From: Aegilops tauschii subsp. strangulata
Lineage: Eukaryota > Streptophyta > Magnoliopsida > Poales > Poaceae
Length of the DNA stretch: 64,000 bases
Assembly: GCF_002575655.3 (NCBI RefSeq)
Contig: NC_053038.3
Span: 146,584,885 to 146,648,884 of the forward strand
Direction of reading: 5' to 3'
Shown here: piece by piece, positions 21,095-32,443 of the stretch
Layout: each line of letters starts with the position of its first letter
How positions within the stretch are numbered: the first letter of the stretch is position 1
Position numbers and translations under genes: made by a program
Notes under the pieces: model-generated
The model's database searches: none
Told to the model about the DNA's origin: nothing
Seen by the model: the letters and a program-made list of their open reading frames with translations, nothing else

Positions 21095-22828
21095 GTTCAC
21101 CTTGCCGATACACATTACGAAGGGAAACAGAGAGATTACAACCCCATCTCGGTGAGACCGAGATCCCTATCGGTGAGACCGAAGAGACTAGGGTTTCTGG
21201 CAGTGGCTATGTCAACTGAACTCGGTGGCGCCGGTAGAAAGTTTCGGTGGGGCCGAGTTTGACTTTTGGTTTGGGACATATGTGGATGTGAGAAAGTAGT
21301 TGAGGGTTTTGGAGCATATCACTAAGCACTTTGAGCAAGCAAGCCATTAAGCAACACCTCATCCCCTCTTAATAGTATTGGCTTTCCTATGGACTCAATG
21401 TGATCTTGGATCACTAAAATAGAAAATGTAGAGTCCTGAGCTTTGAGCTTGAGCCAATCCTTTGTCCTCGGCATCTTGAAGGGGTTCCACATCCTCTAGT
21501 CCATGCCACTCCATTTTTGAACTTATCTGAAGCATACTAGGTAGAAGAATTAGTCCAACAAGAGATACGTTGGCATTAATTACCAAAATCACCCAGGGAG
21601 CACTTGTGCTTTCAATCTCCCCCTTTTTGGTAATTCATGACAACATACATCAAAGCTTTAGATAAAGATATAGAGAATAACAAGTAAAGCTTTGGAAGGA
21701 CATGTAACATGCATAGGCTCCCCTACATGTATGCAAACATGTAAATATGGAATATAGCAGCATGTGAATGCATAAGCATGACAGAGTAGGCAATGTGTTA
21801 CATGTATCTTGGCTATATGCATTAGAGCAAATGATATGAATATGGGAAATGTACCTTCATGCTCAGGAGTCCTTCTTGCAAACAGTATGTACAACAGCAA
21901 GAAATCCTCATACACATGACTGTGATGCATATACTTACCTTGTGGTCTTGAATTGGCTTAGGAAGGAATGAACCTGAGTAAACAAGGTTAGATAACACAG
22001 ATGCACCTACTAGCCAGAGCAAACAAAAGAAACCATAAGAGTACCAAGACTGGGATGACATGTAGAGAGTGAGTACTGAGTACTCTATTGGATATAGACA
22101 TGTCCCGAAAGGTAAAGATGTGTAATGAATTCAAGAATTTCGTTCCCTTAGATGTCTTGCTCCCCCTGAATCTAGCATGGGATACTTGGAGAAGATAGGG
22201 AACAGAAAATCAGAGCAAAGACAAGAAACAGAGCTAATGCAAACAATCAAATATGAACATGTCTTTCCCCTCTTAAAGACATGTGACTTCTCTCCTCTTG
22301 AACACCAAGCATCTGGGGTTTCTACACTCTCCCCCTTAGCATTCTCTCCCTTTATAAAAATGATTGAGCTTTGATGTGATCTCTCTCTCCCCCTTTGACA
22401 TCAATTTCCAAGAAGGGTTCTTCTAGATTTTTGTTTCAAATGGGTTTGGTCCTTGAGTCACAAAGCAAAGCAGCAAGTCGAATATGATGCTGGTAGAGGA
22501 CAAGAATCATTGAGTGAAGCTGGAGTAAAAAGAATGTAGGAACAAGTGGCAAGCTGTCTTTTTCTGCAGTGAAATCGGTAGCACCGAGTTGTGTGCTTCG
22601 GTGGCACCGAAAGAATTCGGTTGGACCGAAGAAAACAAACCGGTGTGACCGAGTTCATCACAGTGTAAACACTTGTCAACCCAGCTCACTAGGCAATTAA
22701 GATCTCACAAGGATTTGCAAGGAATTAACTAAAAGATTTTCCATGAATTGGATGCAGGGAATGCAGAACAGAAAAGAAAAGATCTAGATGAAGTTTTTTT
22801 TGTCTGAAAGGGGAAACAAATATGCATG
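21095..22828 (-). mobile_element. Unclassified TE-derived repeat with TCGGTnnnACCGA motifs
   Basis: The segment fills the space between truncated element B and element D. It holds two clusters of accgag/tcggt palindromes (about 21150-21255 and 22565-22660), a run typical of wheat repeats when read on the minus strand ('accaaaaagggggagattga', about 21610-21632), and several 'ctccccct' tracts. No domain is recognised in its short frames. I think it is a fragment of a repeat lying in reverse orientation, but I cannot name the family or its ends. Confidence 0.5.
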
Positions 22829-23962
22829 TGCCGGTGTACAAAAGTAGGGGCTCTCCTTTTGACCCCTTTACTTGTGCACGGGCAGTCAGAGCCACGCGCC
22901 GCGGCCACACGGAGAAGGGCAAGGGAGGGAAGCCGGAGAGAAGCCGAAGTACAAGACAGCCAAGGCAACGCCAGGGCCAAGAACACAAAGAAGCAGAGAG
23001 GCGAAGCGGCCCTGGCAAGACCCTTGCCGGGGCGGCTCGCCCACACCAGCGGAGTGAGCCACCCTCGAGCCCACGGGTTCCAACTCAACCAACCACACGT
23101 TGGAACTAGGGCTCGGGAGGCACCTCCATGGTGGCATGCAGATCCTTGTGAAGACAAGGAGTGTCCAAGATCAGATAAGGATTGAAAGACGACGATCCTT
23201 GGCAAGATCCTTGCCGAGGAGAGCCACAAGATGCCCGGCAAGGTCCTTGCCAGGGACGACAGCGCGCCACGGCAAGACCCTTGCCGGGCCACCCGGCAAG
23301 GCTCTCACCAAGGACGCCAGCACGACCACTGCCAGGCCCGCACCAGCCAAGTCTCCACCGCCAGCCCAACCAACTAGGCAGGCACCTGCGTGGCAACATG
23401 CAGCTCCCAGGACAACTCATCAAGCGTCTGTGTGGCGGCATGCAGATCTTCGTGAAGACCCTACCACCGCGCCACCTCAGCTGCTTGCCTGCCTACATGG
23501 CGCCGCACGCATCGTTGGCCAGGGCGCATGTCAAAACGAGGAGGAGCGGCGACTGTCGGGACGGGCCTCACCCCCGTCCCCGATAAAGCTAGGGGACACC
23601 TCAGCGGCGCATTAAATGCGTGTTGTCCTGTAATGAGAGCGATAAGCTCGTAGCACTGTACGCCTTTGCACCTCCTGTGTGCCACTGTGGCAGCCCCTTT
23701 CGACTATAAAAGGAGGCCCATGGCGTACTGGAGAAGGATTCGGCTCTTTGGAACCACGCACCCACCATAGCTAGTTCGAGAGCTCAAGAACTCGCTGAAA
23801 TACATCCACCAAAGCAGGACTAGGGTTTTACGCATCCTCGCGGCCCGAACCTAGGAAAACGATCCTTGTGCTGATTGCTAATCCTGCTCTTCTCGCAACC
23901 CTGCGCCCCGGCAACCGTAGTAGGGATTCTTGTGATCACATAGGTGTCGTTCCACATCGACA
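22829..23962 (+). repeat. 5' LTR of element D (about 1134 bp)
   Basis: The start TGCCGGTGTACAAAAGTAGG matches TGTCGGTGTACAAAAG at 41024 in the 3' LTR. The end is placed at 'cgaca' just before the primer binding site. A TATA box (ctataaaagg) lies at 23704-23713. The U3 part contains at least four palindromes of the form GGCAAG-n2-4-CTTGCC. Confidence 0.82.
23704..23713 (+). promoter_or_regulatory. TATA box in the LTR of element D
   Basis: CTATAAAAGG lies 250 bp before the LTR end, a usual position for the retroelement Pol II promoter. Confidence 0.65.
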
Positions 23963-23963
23963 T

Positions 23964-23983
23964 CTTTGGCACGCCAGGTAGGG
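23964..23983 (+). other. Primer binding site of element D
   Basis: 'tttggcacgccaggtagggg' resembles the TTGGCGCGCCAGGTAGGGGG site common in plant gypsy elements, and starts one or two bases past the LTR. Confidence 0.65.
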
Positions 23984-24036
23984 GGTGCAATTGTGAGAAT
24001 CTGGTCTAGTAGTTAGCCTAGCGTTTCTTCATCGCC

Positions 24037-24894
24037 ATGGATCCCAAGAAGAAGACGGCCACGGCGATCGGCTCGTTGGGAGCCGAACATCCCGTGCCAG
24101 TGCGGACGAGCAGCGAGCCGGTCGCGGACAGGACTCGGGCCGCGGTCCGCGAGCACCAGCATCGCCCTGGCAGTCAGAGCCTGGCGAGCGGCGTCATTCG
24201 TGCGCCAGACGACCAGCCGCACGTTGCCAGATCCAAAGACGGAGCTGCCCCCCCCGCAGGCGGCACGGGGCCCTCCAAGAGTGTCGTTGTGCCACCCCCG
24301 GGCGGTGCAACAACCTCTAGGATGCCCACGCTGGTGCCCACAGCGCGCTCTTCCCAGGGTGCGCGCAACGAGCAGCGTCACCACGCTGAAGGCCCCGAAC
24401 ACCGCATTGGGAAGAGCCCTGTGCATCGTCCACGGGACAAAGCAGTTCAGCATGCCCGCCGAAGTGCTGGCGAAAATGGCGCGCAGCCGCTGGGTCGTGA
24501 TAGAGCTCCTTCTAACGTGGTTAGAAGTCGAAGCGCGCCACGGTCCACGCAGCTGTCGCCGCCACCCACGCCAGTAGAAGCTTTGGCGCGCGCGCAGCTG
24601 CTCCTCGACTTCCCTCCTGCTGCAGAGAAGCTCGGCAAGTGGAGGGCCACCATCCAGAGCCTCATCGCCATCGCCAACAAAGATGATCCGCGACCGGCGG
24701 GACCCTCGGGCCGGCGCCCCACTGAGCCACCACATGCCAGCACTGGGAGGACCGGGGGTGCTGCGGTTACGGTGCACTCTCCTCCTCCTCGCCAGCCGCC
24801 ACGGGCGTCGGCCCGTCATGACGACGCTTGTGATAAAATCTCCATAGCGTCGTCCGACCCACGGACCCGCCGTGACCAGCGCCAAGTTCTTTAA
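24037..24894 (+). pseudogene. gag: N-terminal Gag frame of element D, 285 codons
   Basis: The first ATG after the primer binding site (gccATGg) opens 285 codons. The product is rich in Arg, Pro and Ala and has no recognisable fold. A helical segment 'VEALARAQLLLDFPPAAEKL' lies near 24570-24630. It is separated from the Gag core frame at 25023 by a frameshift and stops at about 24892-25020. It is probably the N-terminal extension of the polyprotein rather than a separate gene. Confidence 0.6.
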
Positions 24895-25022
24895 GAACGA
24901 GCTCACGAAGATGCTCGAACCACTATTGAGCGCCGGCGTGATACACGCCACCAGTCGGACAAGCGGGCGGGACCTGCTATAGACCAGCCAGCGCCGGGGG
25001 CTCCGGCGGCCTACCTTATGAG

Positions 25023-26477
25023 GTGGGCTGCCCAGCCTTTACCCGTGAGCTGCGACAGTTCCAGGGGCTGTCCCACCGCACGTTCAAGCCCGACGTCGGT
25101 GAGAAGTATACTGGCAAGACCCATCCATCCGAGTTCCTCAGCATCTACACCATCGCGATGCAGGCTGCCGGAGCTCGCGACGACAAGGTGCTTGCCAATT
25201 ACTTCCCGTTGGCACTGAAGCCCAATGTTATGTCTTGGTTGATGCACTTGCCGGCGGATTCCATTTCTTCTTGGTCGGATCTGTGCCATGAGTTCGTTGG
25301 CGCCTTCACTGGGGGCCACCAAGCTCATGGCCAGGCCAGTGATCTGCATATCATTCCCAAGAAGGAAGGGGAAACCCTGCGCAAGTACATCCAGAGATTC
25401 AGCCGAGTGCAGTACAACATCCTCGACGTTCATCCTGCCGCTGTGATCAGCGTGTTCCATCAGAACGTGCGCAACCGCAAGATGCGCGAAGAGCTGGCGA
25501 TGACCAAGGTTAAGGATGCGGCCGAACTCTATGTTCTGGCCTACAGGTGCGCCCGGGCTGAAGAGGGAAGGAAGTACCCCGGCGAGGACGCCGATGCGGA
25601 AACCGACTCTACTGATGAAGACACCGCCGCCCCGACGAAGAAGGGCCGGCGTCGCAATAGGAAATGCAAGGGCAAGGCCGTGCTTGCCGTTGAAGGGTCT
25701 GACGACACCGGCGCTACCAAGAAGGTCAAGGCAGACGACCCCGGCAAGGAGATTGCCGGGTGCGTCGCCTGCCTGGCCTTAGCAGCTGCCGACAAGCCAG
25801 GGGGCTCCGGCAAGCAGTACTGCAAGATCCACCGCACCAAAGGCCACGACCTCCAGAACTGCCGACAAGTCGAGCTGCTTGCTGAAAAGCAAAAGGCCGA
25901 GTATGAGAGGAGGGACAAGGAGAAGGGCCAGGACGGTGCCGAGGGATCCGACAAGAAGCGTGGCGGCCAAGGAGGCCGCCGCGACAAGGACAACCAGCAA
26001 GAGAGGCCTGCCCGGGGCCGTGACAAGAAGCAAGAAGACGATGATCATGACGAGGACGACGAGTCCGGCGAGCAAGAGTTCCAGAAGGCTACAGAGGCCA
26101 TGTGCGTCGACGCTGGCGCCTTGCTGCATACTTCGCACCGCCAGCTCAAGCAGTGGGCATGTGAGATTACAGCAGCGGAGCCATCGTTCGACGCTCAGAA
26201 ACCACTGAAGTGGTCCAGCACGCCCCTCATCTTTGACACCGAGGACCACCCTGACCGCACAACCACGGTCAGGTGTTTGCCGTTGTTGGTCTCCCCAACG
26301 ATACGCAACCTCAAGGTGAACAAGATGTTGGTCGACGGCGGGGCCGACCTGAATTTGATCTCGCACGTCGTGATCAAAAGGCTGCAAATCCCTGATGGAG
26401 ACCTCGAGGAAACGGGCACGTTTCAAGGGGTCAATCCGGGGAGGAGCCAGCCAAAGGGGAAGGTCACGCTGCCCTGA
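25023..26477 (+). pseudogene. gag: Gag core, zinc finger and protease start of element D
   Basis: The 484-codon frame contains the gypsy Gag core ('LANYFPLALKPNVMSWLMHL', then 'SWSDLCHEFVGAFTG'; residues 58-98), a Lys/Arg-rich region, and a zinc finger C-x2-H-x4-H-x4-C (C-K-I-H ... H-D-L-Q-N-C, about residues 272-285). A charged linker follows, then the protease active-site region 'KMLVDGGADLNLIS' (about residues 438-451). Gag builds the particle and the protease cuts the polyprotein. The frame ends at TGA 26475-26477 inside the protease, which continues in another frame, so this copy is broken. Confidence 0.85.
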
Positions 26478-26491
26478 CGTTTGGAGGGGAG

Positions 26492-28206
26492 TTGAACCAC
26501 AGGACGGAGAGGATCGTCTTCGACGTGGCCAAGATCCCCATGCTCTACAACGGGATCCTCGGGCGCCCGGCACTAGCCAAGTTCTTGACGGCGTCGCACT
26601 ACGCCTACAACAAGCTAAAGATGCCCGGGCCGTTGACTATCATCTCCGTCCCCTCTGATAAGAAGGACGTGCTGATTTGCACCAACCAACTCTACCGGGA
26701 AGTAGTTGCAGCAGCTGCCGCCAAGGCACTTGCTCCTGCCGTTGAAGCCCCGGGAGGGAAGAAGAAGCCCGACAAGACCTCTCGCACCCACTCCGGCAAG
26801 CGCACCTCCTCGGAGTGTTGTGCTACCGTTGAGGACGTGCCAGAGAGCTCTACCGGCAAGAGCAAGAAATCCAGAGCTGAGCCACTGTAGACCAAGAAGG
26901 TGTCCGTCAGGGAGGATGGCATGGGAGGGGCTTTCACCATAGGCTCCACCCTCGATAGCAAATAGGAAGGCGCGCTCGTCACCTTCCTGCGGGCGAATGT
27001 CGACGTGTTTGCGTGGCAAGCATCCGACATCCCCGGTGTTCCCAGGGAGGTGATTGAGCACCACCTAGCTGTCTGTCCTCATGCACGGCCCGTCAAGCAG
27101 AAGGTCAAAAAGCAGGCTCTGGAGAGGCAGGAGTTCATCACAAAGGAGATCAGGAAGTTGGAAGCAGCGGGTTTGGTGAGAGGAGTGCTCCATCCGACGT
27201 GGTTGGCCAATCCGGTAGTGGTGCGCAAGGCAAATGGGAAGTGGAGGCTGTGTATTATTACACAGACATCAATAAGGCTTGTCCTAAGGACCCCTTCCCG
27301 TTGCCGCGCATTGTACAGATTGTCGACTCCACGGCCGGGTGTGATCTGCTGTCATTCCTCGACGCCTACTCGGGCTACCACCAAATATTCATGACGAGAG
27401 AAGATGAAGAGAAGACAGCATTCATCACCCCATGTGGTACGTATTGCTTTTTACGGATGCCTTTCGGGTTGAAGAGTGCTGGCTCGACATTTGCAAGAGC
27501 AGTCCAAATTGGTTTTGAACCCCAGCTCCATAGAAATATGGAGGCATACATGGATGACATAGTGGTCAAAACCAAGGACGGGGCAACTCTTGTGCAAGAT
27601 CTGGAAGAGACATTTGCCAACCTGCGCAAGATCAACCTTAAGCTGAATCCTGAGAAGTGTGTCTTCGACGTTCCGTCCGGCAAGCTTCTCGGATTCTTTG
27701 TGTCGCAGCACGGGATCGAGGCAAACCCAGACAAAATCAAGGCTATTGAACAAATTGAGGCGCCCAAGCCGATCAAGGATGTGCGTCGGCTCACCGGCTG
27801 TGTCGCCGCCATGAGCCGATTCATCTCCAAGTCCGCCGAGCGCGCCCTTCCCTTCTTCAAGATCTTGAAGAAGGCAAGTCCGATGGAGTGGACCCCAGAA
27901 GCCGAGGTGGCATTGCAGGATCTGAAGAAATACCTTTCCTCCACGCCAATACTGGTTGTGCCTAAGACACAAGAACCTTTGCTGCTGTACCTAGCGGCAA
28001 TGAATCGAGTGGTCAGCGCCGCACTGGTGGCACAGAGGGAGGTCGACGAGGAGGCAGTGGCGATGGCAGAACCAGCGGACGGCGAGCCAAAGTTTCCCCT
28101 GGCAGGACCTGGTGCCGGCAAGGCAAGGCCCCCGGCAGAGTCTGACGCCGTTGGAGCAACACCCGCACAGTCAAGCAAAGTGGTGCAGAAGAAGAAGATG
28201 ATGTAG
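26492..28206 (+). pseudogene. rt: Protease end and reverse transcriptase of element D
   Basis: The rest of the protease ('NGILGRPALAKF', about 26550) is followed by a linker with stops at about 26889 and 26964. RT begins with 'RKLEAAGLVRG' near 27150 and has a frameshift near 27245. It then runs through 'NKACPKDPFPLP', 'LLSFLDAYSGYHQI', 'MPFGLKSAGSTF', the intact catalytic 'YMDD' (27549-27560) and 'LGFFVSQHGIEANPDKI'. The RNase H start 'LYLAAMNRVVSAALV' is near 27987. A TAG at 28204-28206 breaks the RNase H. RT copies the element RNA into cDNA. The catalytic aspartates are retained although the frame is broken. Confidence 0.9.
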
Positions 28207-28977
28207 CACCCGGTTTACTTTGTCAGCTCCCTCTTGCAGGGGGCTAGGTCAAGGTACTCCTATGTGCAGAAATTGCTCTTCGGCCTCCTTATGGCCTCGA
28301 GGAAGCTGCGTCATTACTTCCAAGCCCACAAGTTCACTGTCATCACCCGCCTCCCAATACAACGGATACTGCGCAACCCAGATGCAACCGGAAGGATTGT
28401 GGAATGGGCCTTGGAGTTGTCGAGCTTTGGGTTGAAGTTTGAAAGTACCTCAACAATCCAGTGCAGAATCTTGGCAGAGTTCATTCCGGAATGGACCTCA
28501 ACACCTGACGAAGAAATCCAAGAGACCATTCTCCCCGGCAAGGAGGCGGACCGCGAATGGATCATGTACTTTGATCGGGCCTTCTCGCTGCAAGGCACCG
28601 GTGCCGGTGTACTACTTGTCGCACCCACCGGAGAGCACCTCAAGTATGTGATCCAGATGCACTTTCCCAGGGAGATGTCCACAAACAACACTGCTGAGTA
28701 CGAGGGGCTGCTTACTGGTTTCAGGATCGCGGCAGACCTCGGGGTGAAGAAGCTCATCGTCAGGGGTGACTCGCAGCTTGTCGTCAGACAAGTCAACAAG
28801 GAGTACCAGAGCCCATTGATGGAGGCCTACATAGATGAAGTGAGGAAGCTGGAGGAGCACTTTGATGGTATCCAAGCGGAGCACGTTCCCCAAGCGGAGA
28901 ACGACATCGCCGATTACCTGTCAAAGCATGCTGCATTCAAGCTACATGTGGAACCAGGTACCTTTTTGCTCCGGTAA
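28207..28977 (+). pseudogene. rnh: RNase H plus archaeal-type second RNase H of element D
   Basis: The tail of the gypsy RNase H ('HPVYFVSSLLQGA...YSYVQKLLFGL') reads on after the stop. From about 28553 a second RNase H follows with 'MYFDRAFSLQGTGAGV' (first Asp), 'TNNTAEYEGL' (Glu), 'LIVRGDSQLVVRQV' (second Asp) and 'NDIADYLS' (last Asp). All four catalytic acids are kept. A second, archaeal-like RNase H at this place is known for the Tat lineage. It would remove RNA from the RNA-DNA hybrid. The stop at 28975-28977 ends the frame before the integrase linker. Confidence 0.87.
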
Positions 28978-30445
28978 ACTCAGCCATCCGTCGAACCATC
29001 AACGGGGCGGAACAAGTGGAGGAAGTCAGGTCCCGGCAAGTACTTTCCCGCCGAGCCCCCTGGGGCTGCCGGCAAGGATGCTACTGTGGGCGCTGAGCCT
29101 GCCAAAGAGCAACTGGCTCCGGCAGGGCATCAAGCCCTGGCCGTGGAGACAGCGGCTCCCATGGCAGAACAAATGCCTTTGGTCCTCGGCGCCGAGCCCC
29201 AGGCTCCGGCGTGGGCACAACATACTGTCCGATTCCTCCAAACATGGGAACTTCCCGAGGAGCAGGAAGAAGTGGAAAAAGTAGCCCGTCGGTCTGCCCT
29301 GTACCAGTTCATCGATGACGTCCTGTACAGGAGAAGGCCGAACGGTGTGAAATTGAAGTGCATCCCCCGGGAGGAAGGACTGGAGCTGTTGGCAGAGATA
29401 CATGGAGGCATATGTGGTTCCCACATAGGGTCGAGGGCCCTTGCCGGGATGGCGTTCTGGCAAGGTTTCTTTTGGCCCACCGCCCTCCAGGATGCGACGA
29501 CACTAGTAACCAAGTGTGAAGCGTGTCAGTTCCATTCAAAGAAGCTTCATCAACCAGCTCAAGCCCTTCAAATGATCCGTCTCCTGGCCATTCTCGGTCT
29601 GGGGGCTCGACATACTGGGCCCTTTCCCCCGTGCTATCGGGGGCTTTGAGTACTTGTACGTCGCAATCGACAAGTTCACAAAGTGGCCAGAGTTGGAACC
29701 TGTGAGGAAGGTGACAGCACAGTCAGCCGTCAAGTTCTTCAAGGGACCAGTCTGCCATTTTGGTGTGCCAAACAGAGTCATCACCAACAATGGCACGCAG
29801 TTTACAAGCCACACCTTCATGTAGTACATTCAAGACCTGGGCAGCAAGGTCTGTTTTGCTTCCGTGGCACACCCCGGGAGCAACGGCCAAGCAGAGAGGG
29901 CGAATGCTGAAGTGTTGCGAGGCCTGAGAATGAAGACCTTTGACAGGCTGTACAAGAGCGGAAGGCGCTGGATAGATGAGTTGCCAGCGGTTCCTTGGTC
30001 GATCAGGACGACGCCAAATCGAGCCACCGGTCAGACACCCTTTGACCTAGTATACGGGGCGGAGGCAGTTCTCCCCACGGAACTCATATACGGGTCACCT
30101 CGAGTGCTCGCTTATGATGAGCTTGAGCAAGAGCAGTTGTGGCAAGATGACGCGATGCTCCTTGAGGAAGATCGTCTTCCGGCGGCTGTGAGAGCAGCAC
30201 GCTACCAGCAAGCCTTGCGCCGCTACCATAGCCGCAAGGTTCTTGCCCGAAGCTTTGAGGAAGGCAACCTTGTTCTTCGGCACGTTCAGTCGGCCAAGAA
30301 TTCCAACAAGTTGACGCCGAAGTGGGAAGGCCCTTATCGGGTAATACGAGTCACTAGGCCTGGTGCAGCCTTCCTGGAGACCGAAGATGCCGTTCCAGTG
30401 AGCAACTCTTGGAACATTGAGCATCTTCGCAAGTTTTATCCATAA
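28978..30445 (+). pseudogene. int: Integrase of element D, inactive
   Basis: After a Pro/Ala-rich linker come the H-H-C-C module (about 29398-29530, 'IHGGICGSHIG' with 'CEACQ') and the catalytic core. The first catalytic Asp region is lost to a frameshift near 29575-29640. The second Asp lies in a 'TNNGTQF' box (about 29787), where Asp has become Asn. A TAG at 29822-29824 follows. The catalytic Glu region 'SNGQAERAN' (29879-29905) and the C-terminal part, to 'PVSNSWNIEHLRKFYP', are intact to 30445. It would insert cDNA into the genome but cannot work in this copy. Confidence 0.9.
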
Positions 30446-31690
30446 GGCGCGGCTTGCCGGGCCCCCCGACAAGCCACCTTTTGTACAAGCCTTGCCGGCA
30501 AGGCATGTAACCCTTTGTACAAAGCCAGGCGCAGACCCTGAGCATAAATAAATGAAGCGCTGGCGCCCTAAGTTATAGCATACATGCTAGGTCGAGTCTC
30601 TTCCTTGGTTAGGGTTGATAGTACTTAGCGGCGACTAACCCCTAGCCTAGAGGTCGAGTGCGCGTCTCTTTGTTCTTTTCTGTCCTCCTTTGGTTCGCAG
30701 GGCACATGAGCACTTCTGCTGAGCTACTTGGAAGAAAGGGACCGGACTAGGGTCCCGACCCTGGCAAACCTGAGTTGCTGGGGGCTGCAAGTACAAGGAT
30801 CCAACCGCGGCAAGACAAGGTTGCCGGGGGCTGCAGATCCAGATAAGTCTTTCATCCTCTGTCATGCATTTCGGAACGGAACTGGGGCATGTGAAACCTC
30901 GTTTTATCTCCAGGCTACCGTGCTCCCCTTTTTCCAATACCTAAGGATTATCTCCTGGGTCCGGATTTGGTTGTAGCCGTGGCGGCAAGGAGATAGAACG
31001 AGGAGCCTAAGCCCACTTCATCCCTGCCTCCGCCAAGACCGCGAGAATGGTCGAGCAAAGTGAGGGGGATGGCAAGGCCTGTTGCCTGGTGAAAAACGTT
31101 TATCTTAAATAGTAACAAGGATTCGCTCCTTGTCGCGGGGTCTACCCGCGAACAAAAAACCTGTCAAACATCCCTTTTTCATTAAAAACATCCCATACAT
31201 GTACAATTCATACGGAGTGGAAAACGTGAGCTAGGGGATTACAGGTTCTAAATTTAACGAAGGCCCAAAGGCTTACAAACTAAAAAAGAGATGAGATGCC
31301 CGTGATTCCTTTCTTGTCCCTCTCCTCAGGAGGCAGGTCAAGAAGGCGAAAGGGAAAAAGGGGTGCCTAGGCGAGCTACGAGAAGCAGAAAGCACCAAGA
31401 GAACACCTCGGTGGCTACCCAAGGGTGGGCTGGTGATGACGGTGCCGGGAAAGGAGTTGGAAGACGAGGCGGCAGGACGCCGGATACGCGACGATGGCGT
31501 CGGTGTGGGCGTACTCTGAGTAGAAGGGCTTGCCGCCCGCCCTCTTCCTCTTCCGCAGCCTCCCGACGCCAGCCGCCCAACGAGACGGCCCCGAGAAGAT
31601 CAAGGAGCTGGCCCTCCCCCGGCAAAACTCCGCCGGAGGAGCGGCCAGGTGCAGATGCTACTGCTGCCGCACCCGCCCAGGCGCGGGGCG
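30446..31690. other. 3' spacer of element D
   Basis: No sense coding region follows integrase. The first half has GCCGGCAAG/CTTGCCGG motifs like those in the LTR. From about 31330 the opposite strand carries GC-rich open segments that may be the 3' part of the antisense gene, for example about 31415-31600 read leftward, but without a recognisable fold. Confidence 0.5.
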
Positions 31691-31698
31691 TCCGACGC

Positions 31699-32354
31699 CT
31701 AGTCGGACTCGTCTCCGTCATTTGCCCCGCTGTCCTCCTCGTCACTCTCGCTCGAGGAAGAGCTTCCATCGTCGGAGTCTCCGTTGGAGGAGCTCTCCAC
31801 GCAGCACTTCAAGCGAGTTCCAAACTCTCCGAAGACCTTGACGGAGAGCAACCCATCCTCCATTAATTTGAAGTAGAGGACGAGCCCTGCCGTCAAGCTG
31901 TGGATGCGAGCGAACGTCTTCCATCCACGGCGGAGGTACATGACCCGTGGAGCCGGGAAGTCGACGTCGACCGCGTTCCCCCATTCCCACAGCCCCTCAT
32001 GTGCAACCTAAGGGTCTGGGGCGGGTCATGCTGCATCACCTGAGCAAACGGGGCGGGGAGACGAAGACGATGACGCAGAGGCCGGCGCAGCCTGATGAAG
32101 AACTCGCAGAGCTGGTCTCCAACGTGGCCCTCCGTCGGGAAAGGCATCATTGGCGGGGGCGAGGCCGGCGCGCCGCCCCGTCCTCCTCTTCCTCGAGCAC
32201 CACGACCTCTGCCACGGCTTCACCCACGGCCTCGCCCCCTCCCCCTTCCCCTCGCGGCCGGCTCCGCCACCACAGGCTCAGGAGGAGGGGGGACGCGCTG
32301 TCGAGCGGCGACCCTCGCCGCCACCATCGAAGGGTCTGGATTCCCTTTCTCCAT
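31699..32354 (-). pseudogene. Antisense extra gene of element D with B3-like domain
   Basis: Reading starts with ATG at 32354, about 80 bp below a TATA box on this strand. An Arg-Gly-rich leader (RGRGRGRGRG) is followed by 'GHVGDQLCEFFIRL', and after frameshifts by 'VMYLRRGWKTFARIHSLTAG', 'LVLYFKLMEDGLLSVKVFG' and an acidic Ser-rich end that stops at 31699. The pattern Gly-Trp-x2-Phe, His-x-Leu-x2-Gly, Leu-x-Phe and Val-x-Val-Phe is that of a plant B3 DNA-binding fold. At least two frame changes make it a pseudogene. Extra open frames on the antisense strand are known in Tat elements. A role in DNA targeting or regulation is inference. Confidence 0.6.
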
Positions 32355-32430
32355 GGCGGATGAGAGGAAGAAGCGGAAGCAGGAGGAGATAGAAGATAGA
32401 AGAATGCAGGATGCCATCCCCCCTTCCCTC

Positions 32431-32441
32431 TCCTTATAAAG
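32431..32441 (-). promoter_or_regulatory. TATA box of the element D antisense gene
   Basis: On the minus strand CTTTATAAGGA lies about 80 bp before the ATG at 32354. The element C insertion (duplicated bases 32444-32448) lies only 3 bp upstream and so cuts off the upstream promoter. Confidence 0.6.
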
Positions 32442-32443
32442 GG

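Larger units (their letters stand above)
15016..21095 (+). mobile_element. Non-autonomous Ty3/gypsy element B, 3' end missing
   Basis: The element has a 482-bp LTR, a primer binding site, gag, a retropepsin-like protease, no RT or integrase, and on the opposite strand the 3' half of a spliced extra gene. The order and sequence match elements C and E, so the family assignment is firm; from memory the LTR looks like the Fatima group. Homology ends near 21095, inside the antisense gene, where unrelated repeat begins. The rest of the element and its 3' LTR are absent. Its LTR is clearly diverged from those of C and E, so it represents a different subfamily. Confidence 0.88.

Noticed and set aside
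22729..23615. Overlapping open frames on both strands in the D LTR
   Set aside because: They are LTR sequence rich in GCC and CTT repeats, with no conserved domain and no relation to the known polyprotein.
24013..24951. Minus-strand open frame of 312 codons opposite D gag
   Set aside because: GC-rich mirror of the gag N-terminal frame; there is no domain and the sense frame starts at the expected place after the primer binding site.
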